A stretch of DNA of 9,219 nucleotides from Bryobacterales bacterium (GTDB taxonomy: Bacteria > Acidobacteriota > Terriglobia > Bryobacterales > Bryobacteraceae): positions 1 through 9,219 of the forward strand of contig JAUZEU010000126.1 in NCBI GenBank assembly GCA_030838885.1, written 5' to 3'. The position numbers and the translations under genes were made by a program. Under the pieces are notes generated by a model. The model ran no database searches and was not told the DNA's origin. It saw only the letters and a program-made list of their open reading frames with translations. The stretch's first letter is position 1, and every line of letters starts with the position of its first letter. Below are positions 1 to 6,105 of the stretch, in pieces.

Positions 1-1074
1 CGCCGCCTGCGCACCGCTGCGCCCGGGTTCTCACCTCATCCGCCACCACGGAGAATCCCAGTCCGGCCTCGCCCGCGGCATTCAGCGCCAGGATGTTGGT
101 CTGAAATGCAATTCATCGATCACGCGGATAAGTCGGGAGATCTTGCTGCTGGATTCCCCAATTCCCGCCATCGCACTCACCATCAGATGCAGCGCGCCGC
201 TTACTTCGGTCACTTGTTGCCGAGACCGGATTGTCAGCTCTGCAGCCGCTTCCGAACCTTCCGCATTCTGATGGGCAACATGACTGATCTGCCTGCTCGA
301 TGAGGATGTTTCTTCCAGCGAAGCGGCCTGTTGTGACGCCGTCTGCGCCAGCCACTGGCTCGACGAAGAGACCTGCCCCGCCGCTCCCGATACCTGCCCT
401 GCTGCCTCATCCAGATCCACGATCGCGGTCCGCAGACGGCGGTTCACATCCAGAGTAACCAGCAACAGCCCCGTTCCCGCGACCAATAGCAATAGCGCGT
501 TAAAGCCTTCCAAAATCCCGAGACATAGACCGACCCTGCGTCGGCCTCCGCAGCTTCCAGATCTTTGCGGTACCTGGAGGTCAGACCCCCCAGAGGTTCA
601 GATAAACGGTCGTAAATCGGTGCGATGGTAGCGAAAGAATACGTTTGGGTCTCCTGCGTGTTCCCGGATTCACACCTCGAAACAACACCCGGGGTACAGC
701 CCTTCCCAGTCCCAATACAGCTTGTCGGCGGCACTCAACAACCGCATCGAATCCTCATCCTCCAGCAGCGGACGGATCTCCTGCAGTTTCTCTTTCATCG
801 ACGTGAGCGCGCCGCAAACTCTTCTTTGTGCTTCGCGTACCGTTCGGTGTCATGGGCAAAGCTGGTGATCAGCAGACCACGCTGCGCCAGAAACATGTCT
901 GACTTGATCATATCCAGCATCAGGCTCAGTTCAAGTTTCTTTGCCGTATTCGAAAGCGCCTGGTTGAAACCGGAGTTCATCTCGCGCAGGCTGGATATGG
1001 AAAGAATTCCCTGCAGGATCCCCGCACCGGCAACCGCGGCGAGGGGGAATGGAAAGCTTACGAAGAATGGTCAT
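1..1074 (-). pseudogene. Methyl-accepting chemotaxis protein, frameshifted remnant, 3' end outside window
   Basis: Read across frames, this is one transmembrane chemoreceptor. It starts at ATG 1074-1072 (MTILRKLSIP), followed by a first membrane helix (about 1045-985), a periplasmic four-helix-bundle-type sensor region (about 980-540), a second membrane helix (about 530-455, LLLLVAGTGLLLV) and a cytoplasmic signalling domain with QAASLEETSSSSRQI. The most conserved tip reads IDE(I)AFQTNILALNAA...GEAGLGFSVVADEV. Intact relatives signal to CheA/CheW and are methylated on the helical arms. Only a few residues separate the second helix from the signalling helix, so no full HAMP domain is present. 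The frame breaks near 1043-1047 (extra C in a C-run), about 799-803, 691-694 (extra C), about 537-540 and 112-114 (one base lost in GAAATTGC). About six codons (VEAARA in relatives) are missing near 71-79, and a further shift is likely at about 8-13. The largest open piece, 513-82, encodes only the second helix and part of the signalling domain. No good Shine-Dalgarno precedes 1074. Neighbouring genes are intact, so generally poor sequence quality is unlikely. Confidence 0.88.
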
Positions 1075-1109
1075 TTGAGTGGGAATGGAAGACGTTTCGT
1101 ACTGTGAAG

Positions 1110-1137
1110 TTATCGGTAGACTCAGTCTCAAATCACA
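1110..1137 (-). promoter_or_regulatory. Possible sigma-28-type promoter of the chemoreceptor remnant
   Basis: On the minus strand, ACCGATAA at 1117-1110 matches seven of eight positions of the sigma-28 -10 element (GCCGATAA). TGTGATTT at 1137-1130 lies 12 bases upstream and matches the -35 element (TAAAGTTT) at only four of eight positions. Transcription would start about 30 bases before the receptor ATG. Flagellar and chemotaxis genes are the usual targets of this sigma factor, so the context fits, but the weak -35 keeps this tentative. Confidence 0.25.
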
Positions 1138-1159
1138 CTCAGATAAATACTGATGCACC

Positions 1160-2059
1160 TTATCCCGTCCGCTTAACGGTTCGCCCCAGTTCCCCTAACT
1201 CCCGCAACTTCGCTTGGTCCAGCCGCAGTCCCGCCGCCGCGACGTTCTCTTCCAGATGTGGCACCTTCGACGTTCCCGGAATCGGCAACATCACTGGCGA
1301 CCGCCACAGCAGCCAGGCCAGCGCCAACTGCGCAGGGGTTATTCCAAATTCCGCCGCCGTACGATCCAGCGGCCCACCCGGCGCGCTCAACTCACCCGCC
1401 GCCAGAGGGAACCACGGAATAAACCCAATGCCGGCCTGCTCGCAGTAATTCACCACGTCATCCGCGCTCTGGTCGGATACGCTGTATCGGTTCTGCACGG
1501 TCTCCACCGCCACTATTGTCCGTGCAAACTCGATCTGTCCCACAGTCACTTCGGACAGCCCAATGTGTTTGATCTTGCCCTGCGTCTGTAACTCCAGCAG
1601 CGTCCCCAACTGGTCCTCCGTCGGCACCTTGGGGTCGATCCGGTGCAGCTGATACAAGTCGATGCGCTCCACACGCAGGCGCTCCAGGCTGCCCTCGCAA
1701 GCGGCACGCAGGTGCTCCGGTGTGCCGTGCGGAACCCACTGGTCCGGCCCCGGTCGCAGCAATCCGCCCTTCGTCGCAATCACCAGGCCATGGGGATACG
1801 GATAAAGAGCCTCTGCAATCAGCCGCTCACTTACCTCCGGGCCGTAGGAATCGGCCGTGTCGATGAAGTTCACGTCCAGCTCAACCGCCCTCCGCAGCAC
1901 CCGGATCGCTTCCCCCCGATCGCTCGGCTCACCCCATATTCCCTTGCCCGTAAGCCGCATAGCACCGAACCCGAGCCGATGAAAACGCAGGTGCCCCGGG
2001 CCTTCGCCACCAATCCGGAACTCGCCCGCAGCGGCCGCCGAAATCTTCCCCGCCGTCAC
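1160..2059 (-). CDS. Aldo/keto reductase (YdbC-like)
   Basis: Predicted NAD(P)H-dependent cytoplasmic oxidoreductase of the aldo/keto reductase superfamily, a TIM barrel of 299 residues, which is normal family length. All four catalytic residues are visible: Asp67 and Tyr72 in FIDTADSYG, Lys97 in IATKGG and His139 in LYQLHRID. The C-terminal cofactor-binding segment IPGTSKVPHLEENVAA lies near residues 260-275. The overall pattern (LGFGAMRLTG, EALYPYPHGL, KHIGLSEVT) resembles the E. coli YdbC pyridoxal-reductase-like branch, but the substrate cannot be read from sequence. The start is the GTG at 2059-2057. It overlaps the stop of the DJ-1/PfpI gene as GTGA and has AGGAG six bases upstream. The frame stays open to 2143, but that 28-codon extension is low-complexity, lies inside the neighbour and has no role in the fold. 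This is the last gene of the four-gene cluster and is probably translationally coupled to the gene before it. Confidence 0.93.
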   Translation of the reverse strand: MTAGKISAAAAGEFRIGGEGPGHLRFHRLGFGAMRLTGKGIWGEPSDRGEAIRVLRRAVELDVNFIDTADSYGPEVSERLIAEALYPYPHGLVIATKGGLLRPGPDQWVPHGTPEHLRAACEGSLERLRVERIDLYQLHRIDPKVPTEDQLGTLLELQTQGKIKHIGLSEVTVGQIEFARTIVAVETVQNRYSVSDQSADDVVNYCEQAGIGFIPWFPLAAGELSAPGGPLDRTAAEFGITPAQLALAWLLWRSPVMLPIPGTSKVPHLEENVAAAGLRLDQAKLRELGELGRTVKRTG

Positions 2060-2772
2060 CGCGCTCTCCTGGCCGCCATCGCCGCCCCCGTTGCCAGCAC
2101 ACCGACCAGCAGCGCCGTCCTGACGGACGGTTTGGGAAGCCATCTCATCACGCCTACCACAACAGCCGGAGGCACGTCGCGCTGGGGTGACGAATGGGTG
2201 GCCCGCATCCCGACCCGTGGGATCGGAGCCTGCGCCGCATAAAGCTGCTTAATCGCTTTGAGGAATGGCTTCAGGTCCTGCGGGCCTCTGCTCGTCACCA
2301 GATTGCCGTCCTGCACCAACTCCTGATCGAGCCATGTGGCCCCGGCATTCACCATGTCATCGCGAATTCCCGGCCACGCCGTCAGCGTCCTCCCCGGCAG
2401 CAGCCCTGCCGATACCAAAACCCATGGCCCATGGCACAGGCTGGCAATTGGTTTCTGCTGCTCATCGAAACTACGCACAAACGCGCGCGCCTTCGCCGAT
2501 TGCCGCAGCAGATCCGGATTAATGAATCCCCCGGGAATCAGTAACCCGTCGTACTCCGCCGGGCTCGCTTCATCCAGGGTCTTCGTGACATCCACCCGGC
2601 TCGCCGGCTCGTGCAGATTCATGCCGCGAATACTCCCGTCCCGGATCGACACGATATCCACGGCCGCCCCGGCCGCCCGCAATGCCTTCACAGGAATGGT
2701 GAGTTCCACCTTTTCGAAGCCATCTGCGGCCAGCACCGCAATGCGGCGGCCTGTCAGCTTTACTCTGCTCAT
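2056..2772 (-). CDS. DJ-1/PfpI family protein with C-terminal membrane-anchor-like tail
   Basis: A 238-residue member of the DJ-1/PfpI (class I glutamine amidotransferase-like) superfamily, whose members include proteases, glyoxalase III-type enzymes and deglycase or stress proteins. The core occupies residues 1-180. It has IAVLAADGFEKVELT with the conserved acidic residue Glu23, LLIPGG at 77-82 and the nucleophile elbow SLCHGPW with Cys113 followed by His114, as in PfpI-type enzymes. Residues 182-238 exceed the usual PfpI length. They consist of a polar linker rich in Pro/Ser and then a hydrophobic stretch, TALLVGVLATGAAMA (219-233), ending in RRAR. This looks like a single C-terminal membrane anchor with a positively charged end. 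ATG 2772-2770 has AGGTG five bases upstream. The gene starts 15 bases after the dehydrogenase stop, and its TGA overlaps the next start. The enzymatic activity cannot be decided from sequence. Confidence 0.93.
   Translation of the reverse strand: MSRVKLTGRRIAVLAADGFEKVELTIPVKALRAAGAAVDIVSIRDGSIRGMNLHEPASRVDVTKTLDEASPAEYDGLLIPGGFINPDLLRQSAKARAFVRSFDEQQKPIASLCHGPWVLVSAGLLPGRTLTAWPGIRDDMVNAGATWLDQELVQDGNLVTSRGPQDLKPFLKAIKQLYAAQAPIPRVGMRATHSSPQRDVPPAVVVGVMRWLPKPSVRTALLVGVLATGAAMAARRAR
2066..2070 (-). promoter_or_regulatory. Shine-Dalgarno fixing the aldo/keto reductase start
   Basis: AGGAG on the minus strand sits six bases before GTG 2059-2057. Together with the GTGA stop/start overlap, it decides between this start and the longer open frame beginning at 2143. 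Confidence 0.8.
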
Positions 2773-2787
2773 CTGTTCACCTGCAGC

Positions 2788-3996
2788 CTAATGTGTAACG
2801 TGCTGTTGTAAGTTTTCGCGCTTCTCACCCGGCTTGAGCACAATTTTGATGCACTCGTCTTCTTTGTTGTTGAAAATCTTGTATCCCTCCGGCGCGTCGT
2901 CCAGCGCCATATGGTGCGAAACCACGAAACTGGGATCGATCTCGCCCTTTTGGACTCGCTCCAGCAAAGGCCCCAGATACTTGTGAACATGGGTCTGGCC
3001 GGTTCGAATGCGCAGCGAACGATTCATCAGCGAACCGAACGGCACCTTATCGACAAACCCGCCATACACGCCGGGAATCGACACGGTCCCGCCGTTCCGG
3101 CACGCCATGATCGCGTCCCGCAGTGCAATAGGACGGTCGCTCTCCATCGTCAGTGCCTGTTTGGCACGGTCATACGCATATTGAACTCCGGGCGAGTGCG
3201 CCTCGATTCCCACCGCGTCAATGCAGTGGTCCGGCCCTCGTCCGCCGGTCATCTCGTTCAGCGCATCGAGTACGTCTTCCTCTTCGTAATTGATGGTTGT
3301 CGCGCCGCAATCCTCCCGCGCTTTGCGCAGTCGCTCCGGGAGACGATCGATCCCGATCACCCGCTCGGCACCCAGCAGAAACGCACTCTTGATTGCAAAC
3401 AGACCTACCGGACCGCATCCCCAGACCGCGATCGTATCGCCCGGCGTGATATCGCACTGCTCTGCCGCCATGTACCCGGTAGGGAAAATGTCTGACAGGA
3501 ACAACACCTGGTCATCTGTAAATCCATTCTCGATTTTGAGCGGGCCCACATCTGCGAAAGGCACGCGAGCATATTCCGCTTGGCCTCCAGCGAAGCCGCC
3601 CAGCAGATGCGAATAGCCAAAAATTCCGGCAGGTGAGTGCCCCCACATTTTTTCGGCAAGGAAAGCGTTCGGGTTGGAATTCTCGCATACGGAGGTCAGC
3701 CCCTGCTGGCAGAAAAAACACCTACCGCACGAGATCGGGAACGGCACCACCACGCGGTCCCCCACCTTCAGCTTCTGAACCGCCTTACCTGTTTCCACCA
3801 CTTCGCCCATAAATTCGTGCCCCACAATGTCTCCCTCCTGCATCGTAGGCACGAAGCCGTTATAGAGGTGCAGATCAGAACCGCAAATCGCGCTCGACGT
3901 GATTTTCACGATCGCGTCCTGTGAGTTCAGGATCTTCGGGTCGGGCACCGTTTCCACTGACATCTTCCGTTTGCCTTGCCAACAATTCGCTTTCAT
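2788..3996 (-). CDS. Zinc-dependent alcohol dehydrogenase, formaldehyde dehydrogenase-like
   Basis: A 402-residue medium-chain dehydrogenase/reductase predicted to oxidise an alcohol or aldehyde (possibly formaldehyde or an adduct) with NAD+ in the cytoplasm. The N-terminal GroES-like domain carries the catalytic zinc ligands Cys38 (ICGSDLH), His60 and Glu61 (GHE), with Asp169 in LSDIFPTGY as a likely further ligand. It also carries the four structural-zinc cysteines at 90, 93, 96 and 104 (SCGRCFFCQQG...VCEN). The Rossmann domain has GCGPVG at 193-198 and Asp217 at the end of the second strand, which favours NAD+ over NADP+. The long middle segment with HLLGGFAGGQAEYARVPFAD and the C-terminal HVHKYLGPLLERVQKGEIDP match the formaldehyde dehydrogenase/dismutase-like branch rather than simple alcohol dehydrogenases. 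ATG 3996-3994 has AAGGAG five bases upstream; an upstream in-frame GTG at 4014 has no comparable site. It is the second gene of the cluster, 27 bases after the SRPBCC gene. The true substrate is unknown. Confidence 0.94.
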   Translation of the reverse strand: MKANCWQGKRKMSVETVPDPKILNSQDAIVKITSSAICGSDLHLYNGFVPTMQEGDIVGHEFMGEVVETGKAVQKLKVGDRVVVPFPISCGRCFFCQQGLTSVCENSNPNAFLAEKMWGHSPAGIFGYSHLLGGFAGGQAEYARVPFADVGPLKIENGFTDDQVLFLSDIFPTGYMAAEQCDITPGDTIAVWGCGPVGLFAIKSAFLLGAERVIGIDRLPERLRKAREDCGATTINYEEEDVLDALNEMTGGRGPDHCIDAVGIEAHSPGVQYAYDRAKQALTMESDRPIALRDAIMACRNGGTVSIPGVYGGFVDKVPFGSLMNRSLRIRTGQTHVHKYLGPLLERVQKGEIDPSFVVSHHMALDDAPEGYKIFNNKEDECIKIVLKPGEKRENLQQHVTH

Positions 3997-4001
3997 GAAT
4001 T

Positions 4002-4007
4002 CTCCTT
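4002..4007 (-). promoter_or_regulatory. Shine-Dalgarno fixing the zinc dehydrogenase start
   Basis: AAGGAG on the minus strand lies five bases before ATG 3996-3994. It falls inside the longer frame that would begin at GTG 4014, so it argues for the downstream ATG. Confidence 0.8.
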
Positions 4008-4023
4008 GTGTCACTGCCCATCG

Positions 4024-4971
4024 TTAACGTGCTACGCTGTCCAGCCACGTGGTACTGCTTCGGCGCCCCGCTGGCTGACCCTCAGTCCTGATCACCTCGC
4101 CCGTCTCGATCACCTGCTTGAAACGGTGCAGATCCTTCTTCACGATCTGCTCAGGGTCTTTTCCCAACACTTTCGCCAGCGCTGCGGCCGATGCTCCCGG
4201 GAAATCGTAGTCAATCTTCGCGCTCACAATCGTTCCGCGCCCTCCCGGCGCCGCTTTGAACTCCACCGAACCGGAATTCTGCACCTGCGAGCCCGGAGTC
4301 GAATGCCACGTGATCCGCTCATTCGGAACATCGCTCTCAATCTCGGCGTCCCACTCAACACGGAAGTCGCCAGGCGCCCGCGCCACCCAGTGCGATTGCG
4401 TATCGCCCGTAATTCTCACGCTCTGCAAATAGTTCATGAAGCGGGGGAGATTTTCGAAATCGTGCCAGAAACGGTAGCACTCCTCCACTGACTTATTGAT
4501 GATGATATTAGCCTCGGCCCGTGTCGCGCCACCGGTTACACGGCTGAGTTTCAGAGCGCACAAAACGTCCACAGCGGTCGTTCCTGCTACCGCAGCCATG
4601 GCTCCAATGGTTTTGCCCCGGTCGTTTCGGGGTGACGCCAGCGCCCTGCCCAGTGAGGCAAGGTCCAGCGCATCGCCCGGGACCCGTGACCAGACGGCCG
4701 CCGCTGACCGTGGGCGGTTAAGTATAGCTACGCCGTGTGCAATTTCGCGCAACCCGTAACTCCTGATAAGTGCCTGGTGGTTGGTAGTGCCGGTAAGCCG
4801 CGCGATCGCGCGTGGTGCCAGTAACTCCGTTAGGCCGAGTCCGATACTATACCAGCCCAGCCCCCTGGCGAGTCTCTCGGTGTCCATCCCCAGCACAGCG
4901 GATTTCTGCCCGCTTTGCGCCTGTTGCCAGGGCTGTACGGTTCTTGTGGTTTCTTGCGTTTGTGTCGCCAT
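4024..4971 (-). CDS. SRPBCC (cyclase/dehydrase-type) protein with N-terminal hydrophobic domain
   Basis: A 315-residue two-part protein. Residues 155-292 form an SRPBCC/START-like lipid- or ligand-binding domain (polyketide cyclase/dehydrase type). Recognisable segments are NIIINKSVEECYRFWHDFENLPRFM, SHWVARAP, VEWDAEIESDVPNERITWHS and GSVEFKAAPGGRGT, followed by the helix DLHRFKQVIETGEV. Residues 35-145 contain hydrophobic stretches (GLGWYSIGLGLTELLAP, LREIAHGVAIL, TIGAMAAVAGTTAVDVLCAL) and RVPGDALDLASLG, which suggests a membrane-associated helical domain. This combination is familiar from hypothetical 'cyclase/dehydrase' proteins, and no reaction is established by sequence. The start is ATG 4971-4969 with AGGAG five bases upstream; the frame stays open to 5052 but that part looks non-coding. 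It is the first gene of the four-gene cluster and lies about 200 bases downstream of the candidate promoter. Confidence 0.88.
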   Translation of the reverse strand: MATQTQETTRTVQPWQQAQSGQKSAVLGMDTERLARGLGWYSIGLGLTELLAPRAIARLTGTTNHQALIRSYGLREIAHGVAILNRPRSAAAVWSRVPGDALDLASLGRALASPRNDRGKTIGAMAAVAGTTAVDVLCALKLSRVTGGATRAEANIIINKSVEECYRFWHDFENLPRFMNYLQSVRITGDTQSHWVARAPGDFRVEWDAEIESDVPNERITWHSTPGSQVQNSGSVEFKAAPGGRGTIVSAKIDYDFPGASAAALAKVLGKDPEQIVKKDLHRFKQVIETGEVIRTEGQPAGRRSSTTWLDSVAR

Positions 4972-4976
4972 CTCTG

Positions 4977-4981
4977 CTCCT
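4977..4981 (-). promoter_or_regulatory. Shine-Dalgarno fixing the SRPBCC gene start
   Basis: AGGAG on the minus strand lies five bases before ATG 4971-4969. It excludes the 27-residue upstream extension of the open frame. Confidence 0.8.
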
Positions 4982-5043
4982 GGTGAGGCCGGAAGTTTTT
5001 CCCGGTCGGCGATTTGTCCGCAATTAGCAACCCAGTGATCGGC

Positions 5044-5060
5044 CCCGAACACTAATCGGG
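5044..5060 (-). repeat. Small inverted repeat in the cluster's leader
   Basis: CCCGA (5044-5048) and TCGGG (5056-5060) are complementary with a 7-base spacer. It sits in the untranslated leader between the candidate promoter and the SRPBCC start. It is short enough to be chance in GC-rich DNA, and no function is assigned. Confidence 0.3.
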
Positions 5061-5179
5061 AAAGGGACTGAGCGTTCCTGAGCGCGAATCAATGTGGATC
5101 CTCGAAGAGAGATCAGAACAGGCGCGCAAGTACCAACAGGGCACGCGGAGACGTGGCCGCGCCTGGCCTGGCAGGAAGC

Positions 5180-5209
5180 AATATACCGGGATAACCAGAT
5201 CCCGGGCAA
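5180..5209 (-). promoter_or_regulatory. Candidate sigma-70-type promoter of the four-gene cluster
   Basis: On the minus strand, TTGCCC at 5209-5204 (four of six consensus positions) and TATATT at 5185-5180 (five of six) are separated by 18 bases. The predicted transcription start near 5173 gives a leader of about 200 bases before the SRPBCC ATG. It lies just past the stop of the esterase gene and in the only sizeable gap ahead of the cluster. The spacer is filled by an inverted repeat, annotated separately. Confidence 0.45.
5186..5205 (-). promoter_or_regulatory. Perfect inverted repeat: operator-like, or terminator of the esterase gene
   Basis: CCGGGAT (5186-5192) and ATCCCGG (5199-5205) are perfect reverse complements around the 6-base centre AACCAG. 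The element fills the spacer between the candidate -35 and -10 and slightly overlaps the -35, the position expected of a repressor or spacer-binding regulator site. Alternatively, it lies 12 bases after the esterase stop codon and could fold into a 7-bp GC-rich hairpin. The following TATATTGCTT is only a poor T-tract, so efficient intrinsic termination is doubtful. Both roles could coexist. Confidence 0.45.
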
Positions 5210-5217
5210 CGTCATAA

Positions 5218-6105
5218 TTAACCGACTGACGGGATCCCCAAATTCTCCTTCAACCACAGCACCATCTCGCGCTTGTACTGCTCAGCCTCCCGAGGCAGTG
5301 CCACGTCCCACCACCGAATGCCGTGTCCGCCACCCTCCACCGGATACAACTTGCAACTGCCCCCCGCCGCCTTCAACCGTTCACACATAACCCTTGACTG
5401 TCTAAACGGCACCAGCGCATCATCGGTCCCGTGAATCAGCAGAAACGGAGGTGCCCCCGCCTTGATACTGTTCACCGGAGACAACTGTCCCAGCCGCGCC
5501 AGAATAAACCTCGCGAACGGCGTCCCCTGCAGGGCGTCCCGTATCTGCCTTGGCACGAAATTCGAAGTCTCCGCCAGGTCCACAAGATCAGTGGGCGCAT
5601 ACAAAGCCACCACCGCCTTCACCTCCAGACCAGCTTCCGGAGCCAGCGCGGCCATCGCCGCAAGCTGCCCGCCAGCCGACTCGCCCACCAGCGCAATACG
5701 GTCGGGATCTACCCGGTACTCCGCCGCATGTGCCTTCACGAAACGGATCGCGTTCTTCACATCTTCTACAGCTGCGCCGAACTGCGACATATCGTCTGAC
5801 AGACGGTAATCAATCGAAAACCAGGCGATCCCCGCGCGCGTCAGCGGCGGCAGCAACGGCGCCACATCGGTACGCCGATCGCCCCGCACCCATCCCCCGC
5901 CATGCACCACAATGGCGGCCGCGAATGGTCCCGGCCCTTCCGGAACCGAAGCATCCATAAACAGCGGCGTTCCGGCCGCCTGAGAGTATTCAATCTTGTG
6001 CACCTGCGCGCCCGACGGAGCGCTGAGACCAATTGTCATGGAAAGTAAGAACGCAGCGAGGGCGCAGATCCCCCGTTTGAATAGCATCTGTCCTTTGGAT
6101 GTCAC
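5218..6105 (-). CDS. Secreted alpha/beta-hydrolase, esterase/lipase type
   Basis: A 295-residue alpha/beta-hydrolase predicted to hydrolyse ester bonds outside the cytoplasmic membrane. The N-terminus is a signal peptide: KR followed by GICALAAFLLSMTIGLSA, with likely cleavage near SGA/QV at residues 33-34. The oxyanion motif HGGGW is at 68-72, the nucleophile Ser143 is in GESAGG, the acid is probably Asp229 in HGTDDALVP, and the catalytic His261 is in GGGHGI. The arrangement matches the hormone-sensitive-lipase/BD-FAE-like esterases that also include feruloyl and acetylxylan esterases; the substrate is not evident. Two starts are possible: GTG 6105 (GAGAGG five bases upstream) and ATG 6087 (AAGGA but only three bases away). 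Both keep the signal peptide, and I favour GTG. It appears to be a single-gene unit, separated from the downstream cluster by a promoter and hairpin. Confidence 0.9.
   Translation of the reverse strand: MTSKGQMLFKRGICALAAFLLSMTIGLSAPSGAQVHKIEYSQAAGTPLFMDASVPEGPGPFAAAIVVHGGGWVRGDRRTDVAPLLPPLTRAGIAWFSIDYRLSDDMSQFGAAVEDVKNAIRFVKAHAAEYRVDPDRIALVGESAGGQLAAMAALAPEAGLEVKAVVALYAPTDLVDLAETSNFVPRQIRDALQGTPFARFILARLGQLSPVNSIKAGAPPFLLIHGTDDALVPFRQSRVMCERLKAAGGSCKLYPVEGGGHGIRWWDVALPREAEQYKREMVLWLKENLGIPSVG

Noticed and set aside
82..513. Minus-strand frame of 143 codons as an independent small receptor gene
   Set aside because: It begins at a TTG within the second membrane helix and stops inside the signalling tip after a one-base loss. 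It is a fragment of the frameshifted receptor.
625..1107. Plus-strand open frame of 160 codons over the chemoreceptor remnant
   Set aside because: It is antisense to sequence that clearly encodes the receptor's sensor region when frames are joined, and it shows no domain of its own.
2060..2143. N-terminal 28-residue extension of the aldo/keto reductase
   Set aside because: It lies inside the DJ-1/PfpI gene, is low-complexity, and is made unnecessary by the GTG start with AGGAG six bases upstream.
1643..2242. Plus-strand open frame of 199 codons across the aldo/keto reductase and DJ-1/PfpI genes
   Set aside because: It spans two well-supported minus-strand genes and its translation has no family features.
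5074..5078. GGAAC on the minus strand as an EcfG-type general-stress -35 element
   Set aside because: No CGTT follows at the required 16-17 base spacing; GATT is there instead. The presumed host phylum is also not known to rely on EcfG.
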